From Paracoccaceae bacterium (GTDB lineage: Bacteria; Pseudomonadota; Alphaproteobacteria; Rhodobacterales; Rhodobacteraceae), in NCBI GenBank assembly GCA_007131465.1, contig SLQN01000511.1, positions 1 through 11,797 of the forward strand: a stretch of DNA of 11,797 bases, read 5' to 3'. Under the pieces are notes generated by a model. The model searched no databases and was not told the DNA's origin. It worked only from the letters and a program-made list of their open reading frames with translations. Shown one piece after another: positions 1-6,419 of this stretch (position 1 is the stretch's first letter; each line of letters opens with the position of its first letter). The translations under genes and the position numbers were made by a program.

Positions 1-786
1 GACCTTGCCCGCGTGGGATATGGTGCCGCGGTGATCGACTGGCGCGGCCAGGGCCTGTCTGACCGGCTGGAGGGACAACCGCTGCTGGGGGATGTGGCCG
101 ATTTCGCGCTGTTCCAGCACGATGTCGCGGTTTTTGACGCCACGCTTGATGCGTTTGCGCCCGCTGCCCCGCGATTCGTGCTGGCGCATTCCATGGGCGG
201 CTGCATCGCCTTGCGCGCGCTGACATCGGGGTTTCCCGCCCGCGCAGCCAGTTTCAGCGCGCCCATGTGGGGTTTGCGCATGGGCCGGCCCATGCGCCGC
301 GCTGTCAAGGCCGTGACAGCGGGGCTGCGGCTGGCGGGGTGGGATCTGCGCGAAATCCCCGGCGCTGGGATCGAGTTTCGCTTGTGGGAAAATCCCTTCG
401 ATCTCAACGAACTTTCCGGCGATGCAGACACCTATGCCTGGATGCAGCATCAAGTGCTGACCCATCCCGAATTGCGCCTTGGCGCACCCAGCCTGCGCTG
501 GCTCGTGGCCGCGCTGGCCGAAACGAGCGCGCTTGCCGCTCTGCCCGCCCCCAACCTTCCCGCGATCTGCGGGCTTGGTACGCGTGAAATGCTGGTGTCG
601 CCCGAGGCGATCAGGGCGCGGATGGCCGACTGGCCAGGCGGGCAGTTGCGCCTGCTGGACGGCGCGCTGCATGAATTGCTGATGGAGCGCCCGGCCCTGC
701 GCGAGCAGTTCCTGAGCGAAACGCTGGCCCTGTTCGACGCGCATCAACCCTCGGCAGGGGGCAAGGTCAGACCCGTTCGACCGTAA
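1..786 (+). CDS. Alpha/beta hydrolase (lysophospholipase/S33-like), 5' end cut by window edge
   Basis: The reading frame is open from base 1, and the residues before the first possible start (GTG at 13) already fit the fold, so the true start lies to the left. Visible family marks are a strand followed by D-W-R-G-Q-G-L-S-D (oxyanion-side loop), the nucleophile elbow AHSMGG with Ser at 190-192, a helical lid around 250-480, and a late GALHELLME with the presumed catalytic His at 670-672. The acid position (GTREMLV) carries Glu at 586-588 where most relatives have Asp. This resembles PldB-type lysophospholipases and monoacylglycerol-lipase-like hydrolases, probably cytoplasmic; the substrate cannot be told. 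The 3' end overlaps the convergent DUF427 gene by 20 bases. The family is secure, the specific activity is not. Confidence 0.85.
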   Translation, partial: DLARVGYGAAVIDWRGQGLSDRLEGQPLLGDVADFALFQHDVAVFDATLDAFAPAAPRFVLAHSMGGCIALRALTSGFPARAASFSAPMWGLRMGRPMRRAVKAVTAGLRLAGWDLREIPGAGIEFRLWENPFDLNELSGDADTYAWMQHQVLTHPELRLGAPSLRWLVAALAETSALAALPAPNLPAICGLGTREMLVSPEAIRARMADWPGGQLRLLDGALHELLMERPALREQFLSETLALFDAHQPSAGGKVRPVRP

Positions 787-1105
787 CCTTGCCAGCATCA
801 AATGCAAGATGATCCCTTAGCTGCGCCGCAGCTTCGGTCGGGGTTGTCAACTCGTAAGCCGCGTTCAGGATGATCCCTTCGGGGCTGGAGACGTGGAAAT
901 GCACGCCCTCGCCCCGGTCATCGCAGAACAAGGGGCGGTCGGAGGGTTCCAGCACGGCAGCAGCGATGTCTGTGCGCGGAAAATAGATCACGAAAGGGTA
1001 GTCCCGCTGCACAACTTCCAAAGCGCGCATGCTTTCGCCAATCACAGCGCCGTTAGCGCGCACAACCCATTTGCCCTGCGCGGGGTAAATCCTGATGCTC
1101 GTCAT
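767..1105 (-). CDS. DUF427 domain protein
   Basis: A 112-residue protein that is almost entirely one DUF427 (NTP_transf_9) domain. Recognisable blocks are the N-terminal beta strands with VRANGAVIGES, a YFPRTDI block, then a conserved Cys followed by a DRGEGVHFHV strand (the C-x-x-K/R-G region of the family), and a C-terminal NAAYELTTP...LAF block. The family is widespread in actinobacteria and alphaproteobacteria and has no established biochemical role. I chose ATG at 1105 because GAGAGGA lies about 10 bases upstream and the domain begins directly after it; upstream in-frame starts would add an unlikely Cys/Lys-rich leader. It lies 129 bases downstream of the aminopeptidase gene on the same strand. 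The 3' end overlaps the hydrolase. Confidence 0.8.
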   Translation of the reverse strand: MTSIRIYPAQGKWVVRANGAVIGESMRALEVVQRDYPFVIYFPRTDIAAAVLEPSDRPLFCDDRGEGVHFHVSSPEGIILNAAYELTTPTEAAAQLRDHLAFDAGKVTVERV

Positions 1106-1151
1106 CTTGCGTCTGTCCTCTCGTTTCATGATCTGAGATAGCTTATTGCAG

Positions 1152-1173
1152 GCTTTGCCAGAAAAGGCAAAGC
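1152..1173 (-). terminator. Perfect inverted repeat between aminopeptidase and DUF427 genes
   Basis: GCTTTGCC (1152-1159), a 6-base loop and GGCAAAGC (1166-1173) form a perfect 8-bp stem. A second, weaker stem, CGGGG/CCCCG, lies at 1180-1198. On the minus strand both follow the aminopeptidase stop and precede the DUF427 start. No T-run follows on either strand, so this may be a Rho-assisted end, a 3'-end stabiliser or a leader structure. The stem is seen; the role is a guess. Confidence 0.35.
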
Positions 1174-1234
1174 ACAGGCCGGGGCGCACCCTACCCCGCT
1201 TCGTCAGGTCAGATCACCGCATCATCCCGACAGA

Positions 1235-3046
1235 TCACAGCGGTGCGCAGGCCGCGCGCAACCATTGCGCCGCGCGCTCGGAGACAAGTGGCGACAGCAG
1301 CGTTGCCACACGCGCATGATAGCGATCGAGCCATAGCCGTTCCCCGGCCGAAAGCAGGCTTGTCAACACAAGGCGGCGGTCGATGGGGGCGAGGGTCAGG
1401 GTCTCGAATTCCAGCCAGTCGCGCGCATCCCCCCCCTCGGGGGGCTGACCCTTGCGCACTGTGACAAGGTTTTCCAGCCTGATGCCAAAAGCGCCTTCGG
1501 CATAGTAGCCCGGCTCGTTGGACAGGATCATCCCTTCGGCCAGTGGCACGGTGCTGATGCGCGACAGGCGCTGCGGGCCTTCATGCACCGACAGGAAGGC
1601 GCCCACACCGTGCCCCGTGCCATGATCATAATCCAACCCCGCAAGCCAGAGCGGATAACGTGCAAGGGCATCCAGATGGCCCCCGGCCACCCCGCGCGGA
1701 AACCGCGCCCGCGACAGCGCGATCATGCCTTGCAGGACAAGGGTGAAGCACTCGGCCTCGCGCGTGCCGACAGGACCGATGGCGATGGTGCGGGTAATGT
1801 CGGTCGTGCCATCCAGATACTGCCCGCCCGAATCGACCAACATCAGATCGCCGGGCACAAGCCTGCGGTTCGTGTCCTCCGAGACGCGGTAATGCACGAT
1901 CGCTCCATTCGGCCCCGACCCGGCAATCGTGTCGAAACTGATGTCCTCCAGCGTGCCGGTCGCACTTCGGCAGGCCTCCAGCTTGCGGGCAATGTCGATT
2001 TCGGTCAGCACACGGTCGGGCTGTGCCACCAGAATGGCGGCTTGCGCGTCCAGCCAGGACAGGAATTCCACCATCGCCGCGCCATCGCGCAGATGGGCGG
2101 CGCGCGCGCCCGCGAGTTCGGCCTCGGTCTTGCGGGCCTTGGGCAGCGCGCAGGGGTCCTGCATATAGGCAATAGAAACATCTGCTTCGCGCAGGACCGA
2201 TACGACCTGCAGGGGCACTGTCGCCTTGTCCAGGCGCACCGGCCCGCTCAGCGTGCGCAGCGCGGGCTCGAACGCCACAACCGGGCGCACCTGCACGCCC
2301 TTTTCCAATGTGAGCGTCGCGACTTTCTCGGGGTTGGTGAACAGATCAACGCGGCCATCGTCATGTACGATGGCAAAGCCCTGAATCACCGGGACGCGCG
2401 GCAGATCTCCTCCCCGGATGTTCAGGAGCCAGCAGATGCTGTCGGGTTGTGTCAGCACTGTCGCGCTCTGACGTGCCTCGCGCAGCGCGCTTGCCAGTTG
2501 CGCGCGCTTCGCGCTGGAGGGCAGCCCCGCCAGCGCCTCTGGATAGGCCCGCGCGGGCGCAGCCGGGGGGGCGGGGCGATCATGCCAGAGCAGATCGATC
2601 TGGTTGGCCAGTGCGCGCAACTCGATACCGCTGTCGCCAAGCCCGGCTTCAAGCGTCTCGATCTCGTCCGGCGTGTGCAGCCATGGGTCGAACCCGATGA
2701 CCCCCCCGTCCGGCAAAACCGCGCGCAGCCAGTCGGAAACCTTTGTTTCAGGCCAGTTGACGGGCGTGAAATCCGCCGTGCATTGCAGCCGCGCCTGCAT
2801 GCGGTAGCGGCCATCGACAAACAGGCCAGCGCGATCAGGCAGCACGATGCAGAACCCGGCAGCCCCGGTAAAGCCCGTCAGCCATGCCAGCCGGTCGTCG
2901 CAAGCTGCGACATATTCGCCCTGATGCGCGTCCGCGCGCGGCTGGATATAGCCCGCGATCCCCGCAGCCCGCAGCCGCGCGCGCAGGGCGGTCAGCCGGG
3001 GCGGATGGTCGTCGGGCCGGGTGCTGGCCGTGTAGGTCTGAAACAT
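1235..3046 (-). CDS. M24 family Xaa-Pro aminopeptidase (aminopeptidase P, three-domain type)
   Basis: A 603-residue cytoplasmic metallopeptidase that should remove an N-terminal residue preceding proline. Two creatinase-type N-domains (about 15-150 and 165-310) precede the pita-bread M24 domain (about 315-545) and a short C-terminal M24_C tail with a WLDRYHARV block. All five metal ligands are visible: Asp about 405 (LVDSGG), Asp about 416 (TTDITRT), His about 475 (HGTGHGVG), Glu in SNEPGYY and Glu in IRLENLV, so the enzyme should be active. The length matches the roughly 600-residue eukaryotic-like/alphaproteobacterial class, not the roughly 440-residue E. coli PepP. Start ATG at 3046 is preceded by AAGGA with good spacing; an upstream in-frame ATG at 3136 would add a Pro/Thr-rich leader and lacks support. 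It is divergent from the phosphatidyltransferase gene. Confidence 0.92.
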   Translation of the reverse strand: MFQTYTASTRPDDHPPRLTALRARLRAAGIAGYIQPRADAHQGEYVAACDDRLAWLTGFTGAAGFCIVLPDRAGLFVDGRYRMQARLQCTADFTPVNWPETKVSDWLRAVLPDGGVIGFDPWLHTPDEIETLEAGLGDSGIELRALANQIDLLWHDRPAPPAAPARAYPEALAGLPSSAKRAQLASALREARQSATVLTQPDSICWLLNIRGGDLPRVPVIQGFAIVHDDGRVDLFTNPEKVATLTLEKGVQVRPVVAFEPALRTLSGPVRLDKATVPLQVVSVLREADVSIAYMQDPCALPKARKTEAELAGARAAHLRDGAAMVEFLSWLDAQAAILVAQPDRVLTEIDIARKLEACRSATGTLEDISFDTIAGSGPNGAIVHYRVSEDTNRRLVPGDLMLVDSGGQYLDGTTDITRTIAIGPVGTREAECFTLVLQGMIALSRARFPRGVAGGHLDALARYPLWLAGLDYDHGTGHGVGAFLSVHEGPQRLSRISTVPLAEGMILSNEPGYYAEGAFGIRLENLVTVRKGQPPEGGDARDWLEFETLTLAPIDRRLVLTSLLSAGERLWLDRYHARVATLLSPLVSERAAQWLRAACAPL

Positions 3047-3077
3047 GCCCTGTCCTTGACGCGAGGTAAGTTCACAA

Positions 3078-3106
3078 GTGGTAGGGGGCGGCGTCAAGCG
3101 GGTCAA
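3078..3106 (-). promoter_or_regulatory. Candidate sigma-70 promoter for the aminopeptidase gene
   Basis: Read on the minus strand, TTGACC (3106-3101) is a 5/6 match to the -35 box. After a 17-base spacer comes TACCAC (3083-3078), a 3/6 -10 box. It would give a short leader of about 25 bases before the ATG at 3046. This is pattern matching only. Confidence 0.35.
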
Positions 3107-3201
3107 TGGGGCTTGCCGAGGGTTGCGATATGCCACAGTGTCATTTATCTCCCGCGCTCTGCTTGGCGTGTTTCATGTACGATTGCGACCAAGGATACCT
3201 G

Positions 3202-3822
3202 ATGCTCGACCGTCACATCAGACCGATGATCGATCCGCCATTGAACCGGCTGGGTGGGCGACTGGCCCGCACCGGGATCAGTGCGAACATGATCAGCCTG
3301 ATCGGGCTGGGGTTCGGGCTGGCTGCGGCAGGCGCGATCCTGGCAAGCGCATTTGCGTTGGCGATCCTGTTCATTCTGGCGTCGCGCCTGGCAGACGGGC
3401 TGGATGGTGCCGTGGCGCGCGCGCAGGGGGTGACGGATTTCGGCGGCTATCTGGATATCGTGTGCGACTATGTCTTCTACGGCGCGATCCCGCTGGCCTT
3501 TGTCAGCCTGGTCCCGCAGGCCAACGGCATTGCAGGCGCGTTCCTGCTGCTGAGTTTCTGTGTGGATGGCGGGTCGTTCCTGGGCTTTGCGGTTCTGGCC
3601 GAGAAAAAGCAGATGCGCAGCGGGGCGCATGGGGTGAAGTCGCTGTATTTTACCGGCGGTCTTCTGGAAGGGACCGAGACGATCCTGTTCTTCCTACTGC
3701 TGTGCCTGCTTCCGCACTGGTTCGTGCCGCTGGCATGGGGGTTCGGTGCGTTGTGCCTTGTTACTGCAACCGCGCGCGTCCTCTTGGCCGCGCAAATATT
3801 CCGCGATAACGGACGGCCCTGA
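3202..3822 (+). CDS. CDP-alcohol phosphatidyltransferase family membrane protein
   Basis: A 206-residue integral membrane enzyme of the family that moves a phosphatidyl group from CDP-diacylglycerol to an alcohol. The catalytic signature D-x2-D-G-x2-A-R ... G-x3-D-x3-D is intact (about residues 63-88: ADGLDGAVAR, then GGYLDIVCD), with the four Asp residues that bind the metal and CDP. About five to six hydrophobic segments are visible, including residues 30-60, 88-125 and 150-200. The acceptor alcohol cannot be decided; the sequence is not an obvious PgsA, PssA or phosphatidylcholine synthase. Start ATG at 3202 has AAGGAT five bases upstream. A weak promoter pair, TTGCGA (3123) and TATCTC (3146) with a 17-base spacer, lies in the 155-base divergent intergenic region. 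An earlier ATG at 3106 would add a Cys-rich leader that does not look coding. Confidence 0.88.
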   Translation: MLDRHIRPMIDPPLNRLGGRLARTGISANMISLIGLGFGLAAAGAILASAFALAILFILASRLADGLDGAVARAQGVTDFGGYLDIVCDYVFYGAIPLAFVSLVPQANGIAGAFLLLSFCVDGGSFLGFAVLAEKKQMRSGAHGVKSLYFTGGLLEGTETILFFLLLCLLPHWFVPLAWGFGALCLVTATARVLLAAQIFRDNGRP

Positions 3823-3823
3823 T

Positions 3824-3855
3824 CCAGCCATGCGTCCTGGTGGTCATGGCACTGG
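3824..3855 (+). terminator. Inverted repeat after the phosphatidyltransferase gene, possible terminator
   Basis: GCCATG (3827-3832) pairs perfectly with CATGGC (3845-3850), and CCAG/CTGG extends the stem imperfectly at 3824 and 3852. It begins just after the TGA at 3820-3822. There is no T-run, so intrinsic termination is doubtful. Confidence 0.25.
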
Positions 3856-3859
3856 CCCC

Positions 3860-3888
3860 TTGCATCGACCTTTCCCATTGCCTAGATA
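3860..3888 (+). promoter_or_regulatory. Candidate promoter of the tmRNA gene
   Basis: TTGCAT (3860-3865), a 17-base spacer and TAGATA (3883-3888) are placed as a sigma-70 promoter whose transcript would begin near 3895. That is just ahead of a GTCTC-TTCG-GAGAC hairpin (3895-3908) that would cap the 5' end of the precursor. The box matches are modest; the placement relative to the RNA is the stronger argument. Confidence 0.35.
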
Positions 3889-3973
3889 ACAAGTGTCTCT
3901 TCGGAGACTATGGACATAAACGCGCTCGTAATACGCGGATCGGACCCGGGGGCGGTACCCGGCGGCTCCACCA

Positions 3974-3996
3974 AATATCCTTCATTTGGGGATCAT
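3974..3996 (+). other. Intervening segment removed from the permuted tmRNA precursor
   Basis: These 23 bases separate the CCA end of the acceptor piece (3971-3973) from the G1 of the coding piece (3997). ATCC (3977-3980) can pair with GGAT (3990-3993), making a hairpin stacked beyond the acceptor stem that would present it to RNase P and 3' trimming enzymes. Boundaries follow from the acceptor-stem pairing; excision is inferred from known two-piece tmRNAs. Confidence 0.8.
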
Positions 3997-4082
3997 GGGG
4001 CCGAAACAGGATCGACGAACGTCTAAAGGGGTTAGCTTTGTCCCGGTGAGCCACCACCGTTATCGGTGCAAAATGTACAGTT

Positions 4083-4121
4083 GCAAATGACAACCGTGCT
4101 CCGGTAGCAGTTGCTGCGTAA
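4083..4121 (+). other. tmRNA tag reading frame, peptide ANDNRAPVAVAA
   Basis: From the resume codon GCA at 4083 the frame encodes ANDNRAPVAVAA and ends with TAA at 4119-4121. With the alanine carried by tmRNA itself the added tag would be AANDNRAPVAVAA. The AND start resembles known alphaproteobacterial tags, and the C-terminal VAA is the ClpX-recognised end. The tag is translated only after trans-translation, so it is not a normal gene. Confidence 0.92.
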
Positions 4122-4176
4122 GCAGTAACCAAACCGAAACCTAAGTCCTTGCGCTTAGCCGCGTAAGGCGGGGTCC

Positions 4177-4212
4177 GCAGGCACCTGGCAACAGAAGCCT
4201 GCACTTTGTTTT
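4177..4212 (+). terminator. Probable terminator at the 3' end of ssrA
   Basis: GCAGGC (4177-4182) and GCCTGC (4197-4202) pair across a 14-base loop and are followed by a T-rich run, TTTGTTTT (4205-4212). The stem may also be the last helix of the mature coding piece, with the T-rich tail trimmed. The loop is long for a classical terminator. The rest of the interval to 4327 holds only a weak sspB promoter candidate. Confidence 0.45.
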
Positions 4213-4327
4213 CCCGACCCGATCAAATACGCGGCCTGTGCGAGATGGATTTTTGGCAATCCTGACGTGACAGGGCTTTTATTCGCCTGCGAAACGCCTA
4301 TGCTCGACTGCAGCAAAGAGAGGGCGC

Positions 4328-4792
4328 ATGAGTCGCGGAATTGAATATGGCATTCTGATGCACGACGCCATGCGGGGTCTGATCCGCAAGGTAATGGAAG
4401 GCGTCGCACAGAACGGATTGCCCGGGGAACACCATTTCTTCATCACCATCGACACGACCCATCCCGACATGCAGATGGCCGACTGGCTGCGCGCGCGCTA
4501 TCCCGAAGAAATCACGCTTGTCGTGCAACACTGGTTCGACAATCTGGTGGTCGAGGAAGACGGGTTCGCCATCACTCTGAATTTCGGCAACTCGCCGGAA
4601 CCGCTTTATATCCCCTTCGATTCGATATCGACCTTCGTGGACCCTTCGGTGGAATTCGGCCTGCGGTTCGAATTGCAGCAGGATGATCTGGACGACGAAG
4701 ATGAGGACGACGACGAGGCACCGATGCTGGAAGACGCCAAGTCCGAAGAGAAAAGTGGCGAAGTCGTCAGTCTGGATCGCTTCCGCAAGTAG
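4328..4792 (+). CDS. sspB: SspB-family ClpXP adaptor (alpha type)
   Basis: SspB binds the ssrA tag on rescued proteins and tethers them to ClpX for degradation in the cytoplasm. The 154 residues show the family layout. A folded substrate-binding domain (about 1-115) contains an HHFFITIDTTHP strand, a YPEEITLVVQHWFDNL block and an LYIPFDSISTFVDPS block. A very acidic flexible linker follows (residues 119-130 are nearly all Asp/Glu). The C-terminal tail VVSLDRFRK fits the ClpX-binding XB peptide. Start ATG at 4328 is preceded by AAAGAGAGGG. A weak promoter, TTGGCA (4253) with TTTTAT 18 bases on (4277), may serve it. It begins 126 bases after the tmRNA gene on the same strand, so the tag and its reader are adjacent. 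fumC follows after 86 bases and may be co-transcribed. Confidence 0.9.
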   Translation: MSRGIEYGILMHDAMRGLIRKVMEGVAQNGLPGEHHFFITIDTTHPDMQMADWLRARYPEEITLVVQHWFDNLVVEEDGFAITLNFGNSPEPLYIPFDSISTFVDPSVEFGLRFELQQDDLDDEDEDDDEAPMLEDAKSEEKSGEVVSLDRFRK

Positions 4793-4846
4793 ATGGCGGT
4801 ATGCCGTCGCATGCAGATTGATTTCCTGTCAGCACCACGCTAGGAC

Positions 4847-4871
4847 TGCGGCAACCACCTGCCGCAAGGAG
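4847..4871 (+). promoter_or_regulatory. Perfect hairpin abutting the fumC ribosome-binding site
   Basis: TGCGGCA (4847-4853) and TGCCGCA (4860-4866) pair perfectly over a 6-base loop. The last base of the stem is the first base of the Shine-Dalgarno AAGGAG (4866-4871), which lies 7 bases before the fumC ATG. The stem could tune ribosome access, protect the mRNA 5' end, or be an sspB 3' structure. The pairing is seen; the effect is inference. Confidence 0.45.
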
Positions 4872-4878
4872 CCTGCGC

Positions 4879-6273
4879 ATGTCCGCCACCCGCCGAGAAT
4901 CCGACAGTTTCGGTCCGCTTGATGTTCCCTCCGACAAGTATTGGGGCGCGCAGACCCAGCGCTCGATCCGGAATTTCCCGATCGGCTGGGAACGCCAGCC
5001 TGTGCCGATCATCCGCGCGCTCGGCGCGATCAAATGGGCCTGTGCACTGGTCAATATGGAGCAGGGTAGCCTGGACGCAACACGCGGCAGCGCCATGGTA
5101 CAGGCCGCGCGTGAAGTGTTCGAGGGCAAGTTTGATGACAATTTCCCGCTGGTTGTCTGGCAGACCGGGTCCGGCACGCAATCGAACATGAACGCCAATG
5201 AGGTCATCTCGAACCGGGCAATCGAAATTCTGGGCGGCACGCTTGGGTCGAAGGACCCAGTTCATCCCAATGACCATGTCAACATGGGCCAGTCCAGCAA
5301 CGACACGTTTCCCACGGCAATGCATGTTGCCATCGGCATGCTGGCGCGCGACGTCCTGTTGCCAGGGCTCGAAAAACTGCATCACGCCCTTGCCGCCAAG
5401 TCCCAGGAATTCAAGGATATCATCAAGATCGGGCGCACCCACACGCAGGACGCTACACCGCTAACCCTGGGGCAGGAATTCGGCGGCTATGCGCATCAGG
5501 TCAAGATGGGGATCGCGCGGGTGCAGATGTGCCTGCCGCATATTTACGAGTTGGCTCAGGGCGGCACGGCTGTCGGCACCGGGCTGAACACCCGCAAGGG
5601 GTGGGACGTGAATGTCGCCGCGCATCTTGCTGAAATCACAGGTCTTCCATTCGTGACGGCGCCGAACAAGTTCGACGCTCTGGCCGCACATGATGCGATG
5701 GTCATGTTCTCGGGCGCGCTTAAGACTGTTGCGGCGTCGCTGTTCAAGATCGCCAATGACATGCGCCTTCTTGGGTCCGGCCCCCGGTCCGGCCTTGGCG
5801 AGTTGATCCTGCCCGAGAATGAGCCCGGATCAAGCATCATGCCCGGCAAGGTAAACCCGACACAGGCCGAGGCCCTGACGATGGTTTGCGCGCATGTCAT
5901 GGGCAATGATGCGGCGGTCGGGTTCGCCGGGTCGCAAGGGCATTTCGAACTGAATGTCTACAATCCGATGATGAGCTATAACGTGTTGCAAAGCATGCAG
6001 CTTCTGGGCGATGCCGCGTCATCTTTCACCGACAACATGGTCGTCGGCACACAGGCCAACCGCGACCGGATCGACCGGCTGATGAAGGAATCGCTGATGC
6101 TGGTCACGGCACTTGCGCCCACGATCGGGTATGACAACGCAACGACCGTCGCCAAGACCGCGCACAAGAACGGCACGACCCTAAAGGAAGAAGCGATCCG
6201 GCTGGGCTTTGTCGATGCAGAAACCTTCGACCGCGTGGTCCGGCCCGAAGACATGATCGGGCCAAAAGAATGA
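4879..6273 (+). CDS. fumC: Class II fumarate hydratase (fumarase C)
   Basis: It interconverts fumarate and L-malate in the TCA cycle as an iron-free, oxygen-stable cytoplasmic homotetramer. The 464 residues equal the usual family length, and key residues fall at E. coli FumC numbers: the [10 protein letters not shown] substrate loop at 96-105, SSND at 139-142, GRTHTQDA with His188, and the fumarase/aspartase signature [11 protein letters not shown] at 317-327 with the catalytic-loop Ser318, Lys324 and Asn326. Argininosuccinate lyase and aspartase are excluded by overall similarity to FumC. Start ATG at 4879 has a strong AAGGAG. It lies 86 bases after sspB with no clear terminator between them. 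No oddities are seen in the sequence. Confidence 0.97.
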   Translation: MSATRRESDSFGPLDVPSDKYWGAQTQRSIRNFPIGWERQPVPIIRALGAIKWACALVNMEQGSLDATRGSAMVQAAREVFEGKFDDNFPLVVWQTGSGTQSNMNANEVISNRAIEILGGTLGSKDPVHPNDHVNMGQSSNDTFPTAMHVAIGMLARDVLLPGLEKLHHALAAKSQEFKDIIKIGRTHTQDATPLTLGQEFGGYAHQVKMGIARVQMCLPHIYELAQGGTAVGTGLNTRKGWDVNVAAHLAEITGLPFVTAPNKFDALAAHDAMVMFSGALKTVAASLFKIANDMRLLGSGPRSGLGELILPENEPGSSIMPGKVNPTQAEALTMVCAHVMGNDAAVGFAGSQGHFELNVYNPMMSYNVLQSMQLLGDAASSFTDNMVVGTQANRDRIDRLMKESLMLVTALAPTIGYDNATTVAKTAHKNGTTLKEEAIRLGFVDAETFDRVVRPEDMIGPKE

Positions 6274-6303
6274 TGATGGGCGTCATGCAGGGGTAAGTGT
6301 AAG

Positions 6304-6342
6304 GGGTGCTCAGTCCGGTTTCGGCGCAAGGACCACACACCC
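6304..6342 (+). terminator. Interrupted hairpin after fumC, possible terminator
   Basis: GGGTG (6304-6308) pairs with CACCC (6338-6342), and inside it GTCC (6313-6316) pairs with GGAC (6330-6333). The two helices are separated by a symmetrical 4-by-4 internal loop. It begins 30 bases after the fumC stop. No T-run follows. Confidence 0.3.
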
Positions 6343-6362
6343 TGACCGCGACCGCGCGGCGC

Positions 6363-6380
6363 GTCACATTGATGTTACAT
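6363..6380 (+). promoter_or_regulatory. Candidate Pho box (PhoB operator) upstream of phoU-phoB
   Basis: GTCACAT (6363-6369) and GTTACAT (6374-6380) are 7-base direct repeats, 6 of 7 identical, separated by 4 bases. This is the 11-base geometry of PhoB sites, whose half-site resembles CTGTCAT. It sits 40 bases before the phoU ATG, where a PhoB-activated promoter would be. The region around it is GC-rich, so the AT-richer repeat stands out. It would imply autoregulation of phoB. Confidence 0.5.
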
Positions 6381-6419
6381 TCGCGCGGTAGGCCATGCCC
6401 AGGCAAGAGGACCATGTTC

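Larger units (their letters stand above)
3895..4202 (+). ncRNA. ssrA: tmRNA (transfer-messenger RNA), circularly permuted two-piece form
   Basis: tmRNA rescues stalled ribosomes and adds a degradation tag. The gene is permuted, as is standard in alphaproteobacteria: the acceptor piece comes first (about 3895-3973, ending in CGGCTCC-A-CCA) and the coding piece follows (3997 to about 4202, starting GGGGCCG). The two halves form a 7-bp acceptor stem, 3997-4003 with 3963-3969, including the G3-U70 pair that alanyl-tRNA synthetase needs. The T arm is CCGGG/CCCGG (3946-3950 with 3958-3962), but its 7-base loop is GGCGGTA, not TTCRA-like. The coding piece holds GGATCGACGAAC near its 5' end, pseudoknot-type CGGTG repeats (4044-4068), the tag frame (4083-4121), and 3' stems CCTTGCGC/GCGTAAGG (4147-4168) and GCAGGC/GCCTGC (4177-4202). 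Outer ends are estimates within about 10 bases. Confidence 0.93.

Noticed and set aside
1208..1236. Short direct repeat CAGATCAC seen twice near the aminopeptidase stop
   Set aside because: Only 8 bases, two copies, no third copy or regular spacing; expected by chance.
1583..3202. Long plus-strand open frame (539 codons) opposite the aminopeptidase gene
   Set aside because: It mirrors the GC-rich codon pattern of the real minus-strand M24 peptidase, has a composition rich in Arg, Gln and Pro, and shows no recognisable domain.
3078..3809. Alternative 243-codon plus frame over the phosphatidyltransferase gene
   Set aside because: The overlapping frame at 3202-3822 carries the complete CDP-alcohol phosphatidyltransferase signature; this one is Arg/Gly-rich and lacks hydrophobic helices.
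4071..4091. ATG at 4073 in the tmRNA as a conventional start codon
   Set aside because: Its frame ends after a few codons at TGA (4088-4090); the meaningful frame is the tag beginning at the GCA resume codon at 4083.
3840..4204. Small open frames on both strands in the 3823-4327 interval as protein genes
   Set aside because: They overlap the structured tmRNA gene and have no ribosome-binding sites or recognisable products.
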